Below, piece after piece: positions 25,159 through 33,347 of a DNA stretch of 64,000 bases. Numbering within the stretch: position 1 is the stretch's first letter; each line of letters begins with the position of its first letter. This DNA is from Burkholderiaceae bacterium (GTDB taxonomy: Bacteria; Pseudomonadota; Gammaproteobacteria; Burkholderiales; Burkholderiaceae_A): NCBI GenBank assembly GCA_018402635.1, contig JAGYIP010000009.1, positions 1 through 64,000 of the forward strand, written 5' to 3'. A program made the translations under genes and the position numbers. A model generated the notes under the pieces. It did not search any database. It was not told the origin of the DNA and worked only from the letters and a program-made list of their open reading frames with translations.

Positions 25159-25457
25159 GGGCTTTCTTAATATGTGCGCAATGGTGCGGAGTCTGTCGTG
25201 AGCTTAAGGATTCAATGCCACCTGGGTTTAGCCAGACTTTCACCTGGCTTGATCTAGACGACGATGAGGAACTATTGGGAAGTCTTGATATTGAGAATCT
25301 TCCCTCCTTAGCCGTCTATAGATCTGATTCTTGGGTATTCTGGGGCAGCGTTGAGCCCATCTGGCCATTAATTCAGACAACATCCTTGATGGCCTCTGCG
25401 TCACTAGATAAGGACGTTGAAGCTAACTTAACAAAACTCCTTGGGAGAGACGCATGA
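25155..25457 (+). CDS. Thioredoxin-like protein with WCGVC active site
   Basis: 100 residues. The redox motif ICAQWCGVCRELK starts at residue 6, so the usual first thioredoxin strand is very short. A central cis-Pro motif is seen as IENLPSLAVY. It overlaps the DUF934 gene by 4 bp and ends the operon. It may supply electrons to, or keep reduced, a partner in the siroheme pathway; this is inference from position. Confidence 0.85.
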   Translation: MRAFLICAQWCGVCRELKDSMPPGFSQTFTWLDLDDDEELLGSLDIENLPSLAVYRSDSWVFWGSVEPIWPLIQTTSLMASASLDKDVEANLTKLLGRDA

Positions 25458-25470
25458 GAGGACTTGGTTT

Positions 25471-26301
25471 CTAATGCTTTTCGGACTCAGTAGATCGACT
25501 AAGCCAATCTCTTGGGCTGCAACCCACTCGCTTTGTAAATACGCGGGTAAGCGCTGCGGGGCTTGTGTAGCCTACCTGTCTCGCTGTGGTTTTAATCGAG
25601 AGGCCATCGGTAATTTTTGATTTGGCAAGGCAGATGCGCCAATCGGTTAGATATTCAACCGGGGTCGTCTTAGTTGCTTCTCGAAAGTGATTGGCAAAAC
25701 TTGCCCTTGACATACCGGCAACCTCTGCAAGGCTCTCTAAGGTCCAAGGCTTTGAAGGCTCGGAATGCATCGATGTAATTGCCTTAAGAAGCTTCTCATC
25801 GGCAAGCGCCTTGGTAATGCCTGATGGAATTGCCTCAGTCCGAATGAGGTAGCGGAAGACAACTAAAACAAAGTACTGAAGAAGCTGATTTACGCCAAAT
25901 GCCTTGCCGCACCGGTTCGAGAACGCTTCCTCCATAAGTAACTTATGAACGACCGCAATCTCAGGGGCATCCTCTACAGCAATTAAGACAATACTCGGCT
26001 TTATTGCTATTAGGGGGTTTTGAAACCGCTGCCCAAATTCGAACTCAGCACAAACAACTTCTGCCTCTGGTTTAGGAATAAGCGTGTGCGCTGCCCCAAT
26101 GGGCGAGAAGATTACGCCGGGACCGGCGATCGTTCCTACAAAATTGCCTGCCGACCGAACCTCGATCTCCCCAGATCGAAGCCAATGAATATGACCCTTT
26201 CCATCTTCAAGGTCAGACTCAAAGTTTTTGCACAGAACATCAGAAAAGAAGACCCGGGCGGTCGGAGGAAAACGTTCAAGTAGAGGGCTTAACCTATCCA
26301 T
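25471..26301 (-). CDS. AraC-family regulator with cupin-type N-domain
   Basis: 276 residues. The C-terminal 100 residues have the two AraC helix-turn-helices (LESLAEVAGMSRASFANHFREAT and TTARQVGYTSPAALTRVF) and the end GCSPRDWL. The N-terminal half matches the cupin-6 type (HWLRSGEIEVR.. GPGVIFSPIGAAHTL). Regulators of this group often sit next to oxidoreductase genes and respond to electrophiles or oxidants. It is divergent from the peroxiredoxin-like gene 104 bp away and convergent with the siroheme operon, so the former is its likely target. Confidence 0.9.
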   Translation of the reverse strand: MDRLSPLLERFPPTARVFFSDVLCKNFESDLEDGKGHIHWLRSGEIEVRSAGNFVGTIAGPGVIFSPIGAAHTLIPKPEAEVVCAEFEFGQRFQNPLIAIKPSIVLIAVEDAPEIAVVHKLLMEEAFSNRCGKAFGVNQLLQYFVLVVFRYLIRTEAIPSGITKALADEKLLKAITSMHSEPSKPWTLESLAEVAGMSRASFANHFREATKTTPVEYLTDWRICLAKSKITDGLSIKTTARQVGYTSPAALTRVFTKRVGCSPRDWLSRSTESEKH

Positions 26302-26405
26302 AGCTCATTAGCTCAATATTTATACGATATGCAACGTTTTTTGTACCCAAGTTGCTTTAAAGTCTATTACTCTAATGTTAACAAGTCAATCAAAAGGAGG
26401 TCTCA
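26302..26405. promoter_or_regulatory. Divergent promoter region, AraC regulator/peroxiredoxin
   Basis: 104 bp, AT-rich. On the plus strand TTGCTT (26350-26355) and TTACTC or TCTAAT about 17-20 bp later could be -35/-10 boxes, followed by a strong ribosome site AAAGGAGG before the ATG at 26406. The spacing between the two genes fits an AraC operator, but no pair of direct repeats is clear by eye. Confidence 0.4.
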
Positions 26406-26942
26406 ATGCTTATTCCTCGTGCTGCAGTGCCCGCGCTTCAGGTGGCTACCTTGTCTCACACAGACTTCGATCTAGCCAAAGAACCCGTGCAAACTTTTGC
26501 TCTGGCAGTTTTCTTTCGTGGGCTGCATTGCCCTCTATGCATCAAGTATCTAAAAGAGTTGGGCCTTCTTCTCCCCGAGTTTGAAAAACGGGGTGTCTCC
26601 GTTATTGCAATCTCAACAGACAACCAGGAGCGCGCTACAGAGATGGCTAACAAGGTTAGTGTTCCCGACCTGCGCTTTGGCTACGGGCTGTCTCTTGCGG
26701 TTGCCAAGCAATGGGGTCTTTACATCTCCGAGGGGATCGGTAAGACATCGACGGGTGTTGAAGAGCCAAAGCGGTTTGCGGAGCCAGGAGTGTTTCTCGT
26801 TAAGCCCGACCACACGCTTTACTACGGCGCGGTTCAGACAATGCCCTTTGCTCGCCCGTTGTTTGCTGACCTTTTGGGTGCAATCGATTATTCTATTTCA
26901 AAGAACTATCCCGCTCGCGGTGAGTATGTAGTTGCTCTCTAA
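26406..26942 (+). CDS. Peroxiredoxin-like (AhpC/TSA fold) protein
   Basis: 178 residues. The thioredoxin-fold active site is FFRGLHCPLCIKYLKEL, a CxxC motif at the peroxidatic position instead of the usual PVCT. It fits the AhpC/TSA-like alkyl-hydroperoxide group with a redox CxxC. The downstream strands VSVIAISTD and EPGVFLVKPDHTLYY match the family. It has no signal peptide. It lies divergent from the AraC regulator and 18 bp ahead of a DsrE-like gene, probably co-transcribed. Confidence 0.85.
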   Translation: MLIPRAAVPALQVATLSHTDFDLAKEPVQTFALAVFFRGLHCPLCIKYLKELGLLLPEFEKRGVSVIAISTDNQERATEMANKVSVPDLRFGYGLSLAVAKQWGLYISEGIGKTSTGVEEPKRFAEPGVFLVKPDHTLYYGAVQTMPFARPLFADLLGAIDYSISKNYPARGEYVVAL

Positions 26943-26960
26943 ATATCAAGGAGATTTCTA

Positions 26961-27389
26961 ATGCTTAAGAAATTATTGGCGCTAACTGCCTTCTTATTGG
27001 CGATGCCATTTGCCGGCGCGGTCGTTGCTAGCGATCAGGTCGTTTATCACATAGATGACTCCAGCCTTCAGGCCACGAAGGCGATGCGAAGCATCCGCAA
27101 TCATCTTGACACGGCGCCTCTAACAAAAGTTGTTGTTGTTACTCATGCCGATGGGGTCGACTTTCTTTTAGAAGACGCAAAAGATGCAAAGAATCCTAAT
27201 GTCGACTACGGGTCTATGGTCTCGGCCTTAAAGGCGCGTGGAGTCCGATTTGAGGTCTGTGAAATTACCCTAACGAATCGTAATCTGAAGCGCGACCAAT
27301 TTATCCTCGACGCGGAATTCACGCCATCAGGCGTTGTTCGACTTACAGAACTGCAGACAAAACAACGCTACGCCTACATTAAACCGTGA
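26961..27389 (+). CDS. Periplasmic DsrE/DsrF-like protein
   Basis: 142 residues with a signal peptide (MLKKLLALTAFLLAMPFAGAVVA). The mature part follows the DsrE-like fold: VVYHIDDSS, a helix, VVVVTHADGVDFLLED, then LKARGVRFEVCEITL with the single Cys of sulfur-carrier DsrE proteins. Such proteins transfer or bind sulfur atoms; the periplasmic version is of unknown role. It has a GGAG ribosome site and follows the peroxiredoxin-like gene. Confidence 0.8.
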   Translation: MLKKLLALTAFLLAMPFAGAVVASDQVVYHIDDSSLQATKAMRSIRNHLDTAPLTKVVVVTHADGVDFLLEDAKDAKNPNVDYGSMVSALKARGVRFEVCEITLTNRNLKRDQFILDAEFTPSGVVRLTELQTKQRYAYIKP

Positions 27390-27444
27390 AAATTTTCGGA
27401 CTGATCGCTGTTCTTTGACTTCCGGAAAAGCTAAGGGATTGCCT

Positions 27445-27597
27445 TTAAGTACGTATGCAGACCCGTCTGCAACAGCCAGCGCTCTGGGTCTGCCACGCGC
27501 CGACATCAACCTGGACAAAGCTCTTGCCTTGGCCGAACGATTGGACGACGTGGGGCTCGTCCACAAACTGGAAGCTCGCAAGCGAGGGCGTGGATAA
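27445..27597 (+). pseudogene. GC-richer coding remnant of unknown family
   Basis: A frame reading ..STYADPSATASALGLPRADINLD then KALALAERLDDVGLVHKLEARK looks like the C-terminal end of a protein. The in-frame upstream part overlaps the DsrE gene and looks random. It has no good start or ribosome site. It lies just left of the tandem duplication and is absent at the second copy, so it is outside the repeated unit. Confidence 0.35.
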
Positions 27598-27646
27598 ACC
27601 TTAGGCTGTCACTGCTATGGTGGATAATGTCGTTCAGTGGAAACTT

Positions 27647-28708
27647 ATGCGTCGCCGTCTATTCTTCATTCAAACTCTTAGCGTTCTAGCCGCTGCAAGC
27701 GGATCCATATTGACTGGGGCCGTGGGCCGATCATTTGCATCTTCTATTGAAGGCCATCGAGTTTTGGATTTCGATCTCCTCGATGCTGGCCGACAAAGAC
27801 CTGTACCGACGCGTCTGTATCTTCCCCAAACGGCAAGCCAAACCCACCCGGTACCTTTGCTCACCTTCTCTCACGGTTTGGGTGGCTCGCGCTTCGGATA
27901 CCGTTATCTCGGAAGTCACCTAGCTGACGCTGGGATTGCCAGTCTTCACCCGCAGCACATTGGTAGCGATAACGCCTTGTGGTGGGGCAACCCATTTGAG
28001 CTTGTGCAGCGCCTGCAGTCCGCTGTTGGAGACTCCGAGGCTCGGTCCCGTGTGTTGGATATTCGCTTTTCGCTGGATAAGATCCTCTCCTCAGAGGTTA
28101 GCCCACTTTTAGACCCATCAAAAATTGCAGTGGCTGGGCACTCCTACGGCGCGAACACGGCAATGCTTATTTCGGGCGCGCAAGTTAAAGAAACAGGGCT
28201 GAACGTAGGTAGCCTAAGAGATAAACGCATTCGGGCAGCTATTTTAATTTCCGCACCTCCCTTGGTGGGGCAGGGTTCAATGGAAGAGGTGTTAGGCGCT
28301 GTCAGCGTTCCTACTTTGCACATCACAAGCATTGACGACACCATTAACCTTCCGGGCTATCGCAGTACGGTCGAGGATCGGCTCGTTATTTTTAACGCCA
28401 TGAGTGAATCTCAAAAGACCTTAGCGGTTTTTAATACCGGCGGCCACAGTATCTTTACTGATAGAACCACCCGAAGTGGCCCCGAAATTAGCGAGCGCAT
28501 TAAAAAGGCTACGCGTGAACTTTGTACGATCTTTCTTCGCGAGTCTTTCTTTGAGGAGCTTGAAGAGACAAAAGAACAGGGCCTTGGGGAGCAGGTGCCT
28601 TTTGATCGAATGACATCATCTGAACAAAGCACGAAGGAATGGCTCGTTAAACATAACGACCTGGTATATCGTTTTGTTACGCCGTTCGAATCTCAGAAGT
28701 CAGGGTAG
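27647..28708 (+). CDS. Exported alpha/beta hydrolase (dienelactone/PAF-acetylhydrolase-like), copy 1
   Basis: 353 residues from ATG 27647; an in-frame start at 27617 lies outside the duplicated unit and is not shared by copy 2. The N-terminus MRRRLFFIQTLSVLAAAS looks like a Tat or Sec signal peptide. The nucleophile elbow is AGHSYGANT (G-x-S-x-G), the oxyanion region FSHGLGGSRFGYRY, and the likely acid/base residues lie in SIDDTI and NTGGHSIF. Such enzymes cleave esters or lactones; the substrate is unknown. It is the first gene of the duplicated unit. Confidence 0.85.
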   Translation: MRRRLFFIQTLSVLAAASGSILTGAVGRSFASSIEGHRVLDFDLLDAGRQRPVPTRLYLPQTASQTHPVPLLTFSHGLGGSRFGYRYLGSHLADAGIASLHPQHIGSDNALWWGNPFELVQRLQSAVGDSEARSRVLDIRFSLDKILSSEVSPLLDPSKIAVAGHSYGANTAMLISGAQVKETGLNVGSLRDKRIRAAILISAPPLVGQGSMEEVLGAVSVPTLHITSIDDTINLPGYRSTVEDRLVIFNAMSESQKTLAVFNTGGHSIFTDRTTRSGPEISERIKKATRELCTIFLRESFFEELEETKEQGLGEQVPFDRMTSSEQSTKEWLVKHNDLVYRFVTPFESQKSG

Positions 28709-28735
28709 GGCCGAACAACAACATCATCATCATCC

Positions 28736-28978
28736 TCACCCGCCGGGATGGTCATGCGTGTCGCGCCGCACCTTAAAGATTTTTGCCTCTGAGGACATGA
28801 GTCGCAAGGTGCCATCCAGCATGAAACTTATACCAATGCCAAGGCCTATGCCCAGAAGATACCCCATCTCAAAAACCTTCCCACAAAGTAGTCCTAGCAG
28901 GGGGAAAAGGACCCAGACAAAGACTCGCAGTCTCTTTGCAGATTGCTGCATTCTTTGTTCACGATCGGTCATAGTCAT
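28736..28978 (-). CDS. Small two-helix membrane protein, copy 1
   Basis: 80 residues. Two hydrophobic segments (about 20-35 and 40-56) are separated by a short loop, with a basic N-terminus (DREQRMQQSAKRLR), a layout like AtpZ/AtpI-type or other small membrane proteins. The opposite strand has an overlapping frame with no protein-like pattern. Compared with copy 2, several residues differ (QRMQQ vs QKMHQ, last residue G vs R). Function is unknown. Confidence 0.5.
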   Translation of the reverse strand: MTMTDREQRMQQSAKRLRVFVWVLFPLLGLLCGKVFEMGYLLGIGLGIGISFMLDGTLRLMSSEAKIFKVRRDTHDHPGG

Positions 28979-29059
28979 GATTTAATACTACGCCGAGGTG
29001 AACAGCATGGGTAGCTTCTAGCCCATTGAAGCTGAGGGTTTTTTCAATGTTTATAAAAG

Positions 29060-29650
29060 GTGCGCAATAAATTGCAGCGACTTGCCCTCACGCTTCTGTG
29101 CCTTACGATCTTTCTCGGAGCATCCTTTCAGGTTCTTGGCTCCTCTCGGGACTATGAGGTTAGCAAGGAACGATCGAAGCTCAATTTTTCCTTCGCAGTC
29201 TTAGGTATGCCACTTATTGAGGCCACCTTTAACGACTTCAAAGGCACGATTGTCTTTGATTCAGCAGAGAAAACCGGTAATGCTCAATTCTCCATAGACC
29301 TACGATCTGTCGAGACGGGAATTACGGCGGTTAATGAACGTATGCAAGAGCCAGAGTTATTGTTTACCGAGAGCTTTCCTATTGCCGATTTTAAATCGTC
29401 AGCCCTTCAATTCGAGCAGGAACGCCTCGTGAAAATTGAAGGCGACCTAACAATAAAAGGTACAACGCGGAATGTTGAATTCAAAGTCCAATCATTTACG
29501 ACGACGTCTCTAGACGATACGGGTCTTCGTACAATCTCGGCAGTGGCAACCGCAGTTATTCTGCGCAGCGACTTCGGGGCTGGTAAGTACGCCCCTTTTG
29601 TAGGCAACCAGGTTCGCATTCAGATTAACCTTGTTGCTGTATCGCCTTAA
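29060..29650 (+). CDS. YceI-family periplasmic lipid-binding-like protein, copy 1
   Basis: 196 residues from a GTG start, with signal peptide MRNKLQRLALTLLCLTIFLGASFQ. The YceI beta-barrel signature follows: DYEVSKERSKLNFSFAVLG, ATFNDFKGTIVFD, then FPIADFKS and IKGTTRNVEFKV. YceI proteins bind long isoprenoid or fatty chains in an internal cavity and are often base- or stress-induced. It lies between the small membrane gene and the SbmA-like transporter, and its protein is identical in copy 2. Confidence 0.9.
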   Translation: MRNKLQRLALTLLCLTIFLGASFQVLGSSRDYEVSKERSKLNFSFAVLGMPLIEATFNDFKGTIVFDSAEKTGNAQFSIDLRSVETGITAVNERMQEPELLFTESFPIADFKSSALQFEQERLVKIEGDLTIKGTTRNVEFKVQSFTTTSLDDTGLRTISAVATAVILRSDFGAGKYAPFVGNQVRIQINLVAVSP

Positions 29651-29818
29651 AACCTTTTACAACTATTAGCTCTAAATCGTCTTTGTAAGACAAAGCAACG
29701 TAAAAACCCGTTGCACGTTCCGCGGGCAGGCGACTATGCTGTCTCACTGAACGATCGCTTCTTTAATCTTTCCCCAAACCAGCTTTAACGCAGACTACCT
29801 TTCAAGGAGATTTCATCA

Positions 29819-30823
29819 ATGTGGCGATTCTTCTACACCCCCAAGTGGTTTGCCTGGAGCATTCTAGGAACACTTACCATTGTGGGTTCAATCTGGTACA
29901 GCGTTCAGCTGGACGTACAAATTAACGAATGGTTCGGGCGTTTTTACGACATGCTGCAACAAGCCCTTAGCAAGCCTGGAAGTGTCTCTATTAATGACTT
30001 CTATGCGCAGCTTTTTGACTTTGCAAGCATCGCGGGAATCTACATTGCAGTCAATGTTGTGTTTAACGGCTTCTTAGTGAACCACTGGACATTTCGGTGG
30101 CGCCAAAGCATGGCTGAGTACTATCAAGACAACTGGGTCCATGCAAAAGGAATTGAGGGAGCGAGCCAACGACTTCAAGAAGACACTCTGAAGTTTGCAC
30201 GACTTACAGAAAATCTTGGTGTGGGGCTGTTGGAGGCAGTCCTTATGCTCTTGGCGTTTCTTCCCATCCTGTACGGCTTAAGTAAGAATGTTACTGAGCT
30301 GCCATTTTTTGGCCCCGTGGACCATGCTCTACTTTGGGTGTCGCTTGCTACTGCGCTTGGTGGAACCGCAGTACTTGCACTGGTGGGGATAAAACTTCCT
30401 GGTATTGAATACGACATTCAAAAACGCGAGGCGGCCTATCGAAAGGAGCTTGTGCTGGGAGAGGATAAAGACGATCGAGCTCAGCCCGACAGTGTGGACT
30501 TCTTGTTTGCGGATGTTCGAAGAATTCACTTTAGAAGCTACTTACACTACTTCTACTTCAACCTTTCAAAATGGAGCTACCTGCAGGGCATGGTGATTGT
30601 TCCTTACATTGCGCTGGCCCCAACAATTATTGCTGGAGGCATTACGCTTGGCATCGTAAGTCAGACTGTCCGAGCCTTTGGAAAGGTTGCTGAAAGCATG
30701 CAATACATTGTGCGAAACTGGCTGGGTATTGTTGAGCTCATCAGCGTACATAAACGTCTGCGTGAGTTTGAAAGAGCCATTACCTACAATCAACAGGTGG
30801 GAAATAGCCCAGTAAGCCCTTGA
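29819..30823 (+). CDS. SbmA/BacA-like peptide transporter, copy 1
   Basis: 334 residues. The SbmA/BacA family imports peptides such as microcins and proline-rich antimicrobial peptides using the proton gradient; it resembles an ABC transporter membrane domain without an ATPase. Family motifs are FNGFLVNHWTFRWRQSMAEYY near residue 90, then EGASQRLQEDTLKFA and a C-terminal helix VRNWLGIVELISVHKRL. A strong ribosome site (AAGGAGA) precedes the ATG. It converges with the permease genes. Confidence 0.88.
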   Translation: MWRFFYTPKWFAWSILGTLTIVGSIWYSVQLDVQINEWFGRFYDMLQQALSKPGSVSINDFYAQLFDFASIAGIYIAVNVVFNGFLVNHWTFRWRQSMAEYYQDNWVHAKGIEGASQRLQEDTLKFARLTENLGVGLLEAVLMLLAFLPILYGLSKNVTELPFFGPVDHALLWVSLATALGGTAVLALVGIKLPGIEYDIQKREAAYRKELVLGEDKDDRAQPDSVDFLFADVRRIHFRSYLHYFYFNLSKWSYLQGMVIVPYIALAPTIIAGGITLGIVSQTVRAFGKVAESMQYIVRNWLGIVELISVHKRLREFERAITYNQQVGNSPVSP

Positions 30824-30857
30824 AAGTAAGTGCCGAAAGGCCAAAGAGCGCAGGCAA

Positions 30858-31673
30858 CTAACGCGTTAAGGCGTTGCGAAAAACATAAGAGACTGAGTCG
30901 ACTAAAATCACCAGCAAAATGATTGCCATAAGAACGCTGCTTGTCTCTTCCATTTGAAAAAGACTCATATGAAATGAAAGCATTTGCCCAAGCCCACCTG
31001 CACCCACTACCCCAAGAACGGCTGCTGCCCGAATATTATTTTCCCAACGATAAAGGCTGTAGGAGACCAACTGGGGAAGGATGGAAGGCAGCGTTGAATA
31101 AAGAAAACACTGGCTCGGACTTGCACCAGTGATAAAGAGGGTGTGGCTTTCCTGAGCCGGAGCATTTTCTGCTGCCTCTGTAAACAGCCGGCCCAAAACC
31201 CCTGAGGTATGCAGCGCAAGAGCAAGCGTTCCTGCCATCGGGCCAAGACCGGCGCCTATGACAAGCAGTGCTGCCCACATCAGGTCGGGTACAGAGCGCA
31301 AAAAATTCAAAAGAAAGCGAGCCAATCGCATGGTCATTAACGATTGCTGCCCGTCATTGCGCTTTGCGCTAAAGTAGGCCAGTAGAATTCCTGCAAGAGC
31401 TGCAAGGAAGGTTCCTACAAAAGACATTGCAAGCGTTTCAAGCGATGCCTCACCCAGCCTAATTAGAAAATCGGGTGTTGTATTCGGCGTAAGAAGCTCA
31501 CCAATAAATCGGCCCATTCGCTGCGCAGACTCCAAGCTGAACAGGCGGTAAAGCTGCAAATCGAGTGTCCAAAAACTAAGAACCACGACAACGCAGGCGG
31601 CTGCGATTCCCCAACAAACAGAGCATCTCCAGTGCATCAGTGGATTCGGATTTGTTGGCGCTGACCGCATCAC
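30858..31673 (-). CDS. phnE: PhnE-type ABC permease A, copy 1
   Basis: 271 residues with six or so transmembrane helices. The permease EAA-like loop is visible in LGRLFTEAAENAPAQES, followed by GASPSQCFLYSTLPSILPQLVSY, then NIRAAAVLGVVGAGGLG, typical of PhnE-type permeases. It overlaps the other permease gene by 4 bp. The upstream permease of the pair is broken in this copy. It is nearly identical to 37706-38521. Confidence 0.88.
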   Translation of the reverse strand: MMRSAPTNPNPLMHWRCSVCWGIAAACVVVVLSFWTLDLQLYRLFSLESAQRMGRFIGELLTPNTTPDFLIRLGEASLETLAMSFVGTFLAALAGILLAYFSAKRNDGQQSLMTMRLARFLLNFLRSVPDLMWAALLVIGAGLGPMAGTLALALHTSGVLGRLFTEAAENAPAQESHTLFITGASPSQCFLYSTLPSILPQLVSYSLYRWENNIRAAAVLGVVGAGGLGQMLSFHMSLFQMEETSSVLMAIILLVILVDSVSYVFRNALTR

Positions 31674-32505
31674 GAAATAACCCGTCGAAGCCAGGAGCTC
31701 ACCCGGTCTGCCAGTGCAACGAGAATCATTAAGACTATTAAGATCGTTGCGACCTCACCGCCATTGAACATCTTCATTGAGGCGTCCATTTGTTGACCCA
31801 AGCCGCCCGCGCCAACAAAACCCAGGACAGCGGAGGATCGAATTGCACATTCCCAGCGATAAACTGTGTAGCTTGCGAGCTCGGCGGCATTTTGTGGGAG
31901 CAGCGCGTAGAAGAAGGCCTGTATGCGCCCCGAACCGTTTTCCAAAAGAACACGACTGGCTTTCGTGTCGCCACTTTCTAGAATTTCCCGTAAATTTTGC
32001 CAAGCATGCCCGTGTAGGTAACTGCAATGGCCATTACGCCTGCAGCAGGCCCAAGGCCAACAACTCGAACAAAAATAAGCGCCCAAATGAGCTCGGGAAT
32101 ACTTCGCAGAAGGATAAGAAGCCAACGAATAAACTGTCGGACGACCAGACCGACCGGATGCATAGGACCTGTTAAAGACGATATCGATAAGGCTTTGCTT
32201 GCTGCGAGGGCCAAAGGAATCGACACAAAAAGCGCCAGAAACATGCCAGCCGTTGCAATAGCAATAGTGACCCACGATTCGTAGACGAGTAAGGCCAGAA
32301 AGTCTCTATTAAGTTCGGGCGGCAAAAAATCGCCAAGAAACCCCATTGTTACCTTAATATTTTCTTCTTCAAATAAAATCCAGGGCTTGAACTCAACCGC
32401 CACGAGTGCTGGAAACAATAAGACGACAAGCGCGACTATCCAGAACTGCCTTTCCTGCCAGGCTGGGTCTCGAATTTGTGGTTCATGCAAGGCTCTCAAC
32501 GGCAT
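31670..32505 (-). pseudogene. phnE: PhnE-type ABC permease B, frameshifted in copy 1
   Basis: Corresponds to the intact 278-residue permease at 38518-39354. In this copy the run at 31987-31989 is CCC where copy 2 has CCCC, so the reading frame shifts after TYTGMLGKIYG and stops at 31978. The C-terminal half persists in another frame (ESGDTKASRVLLENGSG..). Either this copy is inactivated or one base was missed in sequencing; the rest of the gene is well conserved. If real, copy 1 cannot assemble its permease heterodimer alone. Confidence 0.85.
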
Positions 32506-33335
32506 GCAATAACAACGGGGCCGACAGTGGTTGCATTAATATCCTGCTCGCCATCCGACTCTGGCGGGTCGTTAAGCTCATGCTCAAAATTTTCATACAG
32601 ACGTTTTAGGTCGGTTTCTGTCAGCGACTCGCGATCGAGATCAAAAACCAGTTGCCCATGTCGAAGGCCTGCAATTCTTGGAAACATTCGTCGAGCAATG
32701 TCCACCTGATGAAGGCTAACCACAAGGGTGACCTTACGACGCGTTGCCTCTCTAACTAGAGACTCGATTGCCTGATGACAACGTTTGGGGTCTAAAGCGG
32801 AGAGGGGCTCATCGATAAGCCATAACTCCGCAGAAGACATCAATGCTTTAGCCAGACCAACGCGTTGCCTTTCTCCCCCCGATAACCTGTCTACGCGCTG
32901 CCAAAGCTTGTCCTCAAGATCAAATGCCGAGAGCGCCTCATAGGCGGGCTGAGCAAAGCGGGGAACTAAAAGATTAAGGACAGAATCGTACAAAGATAAG
33001 TGAGGCAGCCTAGCGCTTGAAAGCGCGGTAACTACACGCTGGCGCGGTGGAAGGGGAGGGACTTGTGGGGCATAAAACAAGCGCGACCTAAGTTTCTTTA
33101 AGGCTCGCGCGCTTAATTTCCAGGGGTTAACGCCGCCAAGCTTAACCTCACCCTGAAACGGTTCAATGCCAGTGGCGATGGCCTGCAGCAATGTCGTCTT
33201 GCCAGAACCTGAGGGCCCAATAATTGCAATATGCTCGCCCCTGCTGAGCTTTAGCTGCAATGTATCAATGGCGTTGGGGGCCTGCTTTTCCGCTGCGCGA
33301 TGACGAACTTGCACAGACTCTAGATAGACCTCCAT
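32496..33335 (-). CDS. phnC: PhnC-type ABC ATPase, copy 1
   Basis: 279 residues. Walker A GPSGSGKTT at about 41-49, signature LSGGERQRVGLAKAL, Walker B LWLIDEPLSALD and the switch His in VSLHQVD are all present, so the ATPase should be active. It overlaps the permease B gene by 10 bp and lies 12 bp after the binding-protein gene. Copy 2 differs by one residue near the C-terminus (S to P in PPESDG). Confidence 0.9.
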   Translation of the reverse strand: MEVYLESVQVRHRAAEKQAPNAIDTLQLKLSRGEHIAIIGPSGSGKTTLLQAIATGIEPFQGEVKLGGVNPWKLSARALKKLRSRLFYAPQVPPLPPRQRVVTALSSARLPHLSLYDSVLNLLVPRFAQPAYEALSAFDLEDKLWQRVDRLSGGERQRVGLAKALMSSAELWLIDEPLSALDPKRCHQAIESLVREATRRKVTLVVSLHQVDIARRMFPRIAGLRHGQLVFDLDRESLTETDLKRLYENFEHELNDPPESDGEQDINATTVGPVVIACR

Positions 33336-33347
33336 TGAGACAGCTTC

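Noticed and set aside
28674-28985. 103-residue plus-strand frame overlapping the small membrane gene
   Set aside because: It is His/Pro/Arg-rich and lacks a family; the minus-strand frame has clear membrane segments. Either could be wrong, but the minus one is likelier.
31777-32175. 132-residue plus-strand frame antisense to permease B in copy 1
   Set aside because: It exists only because of the single-base deletion; in copy 2 it is cut short.
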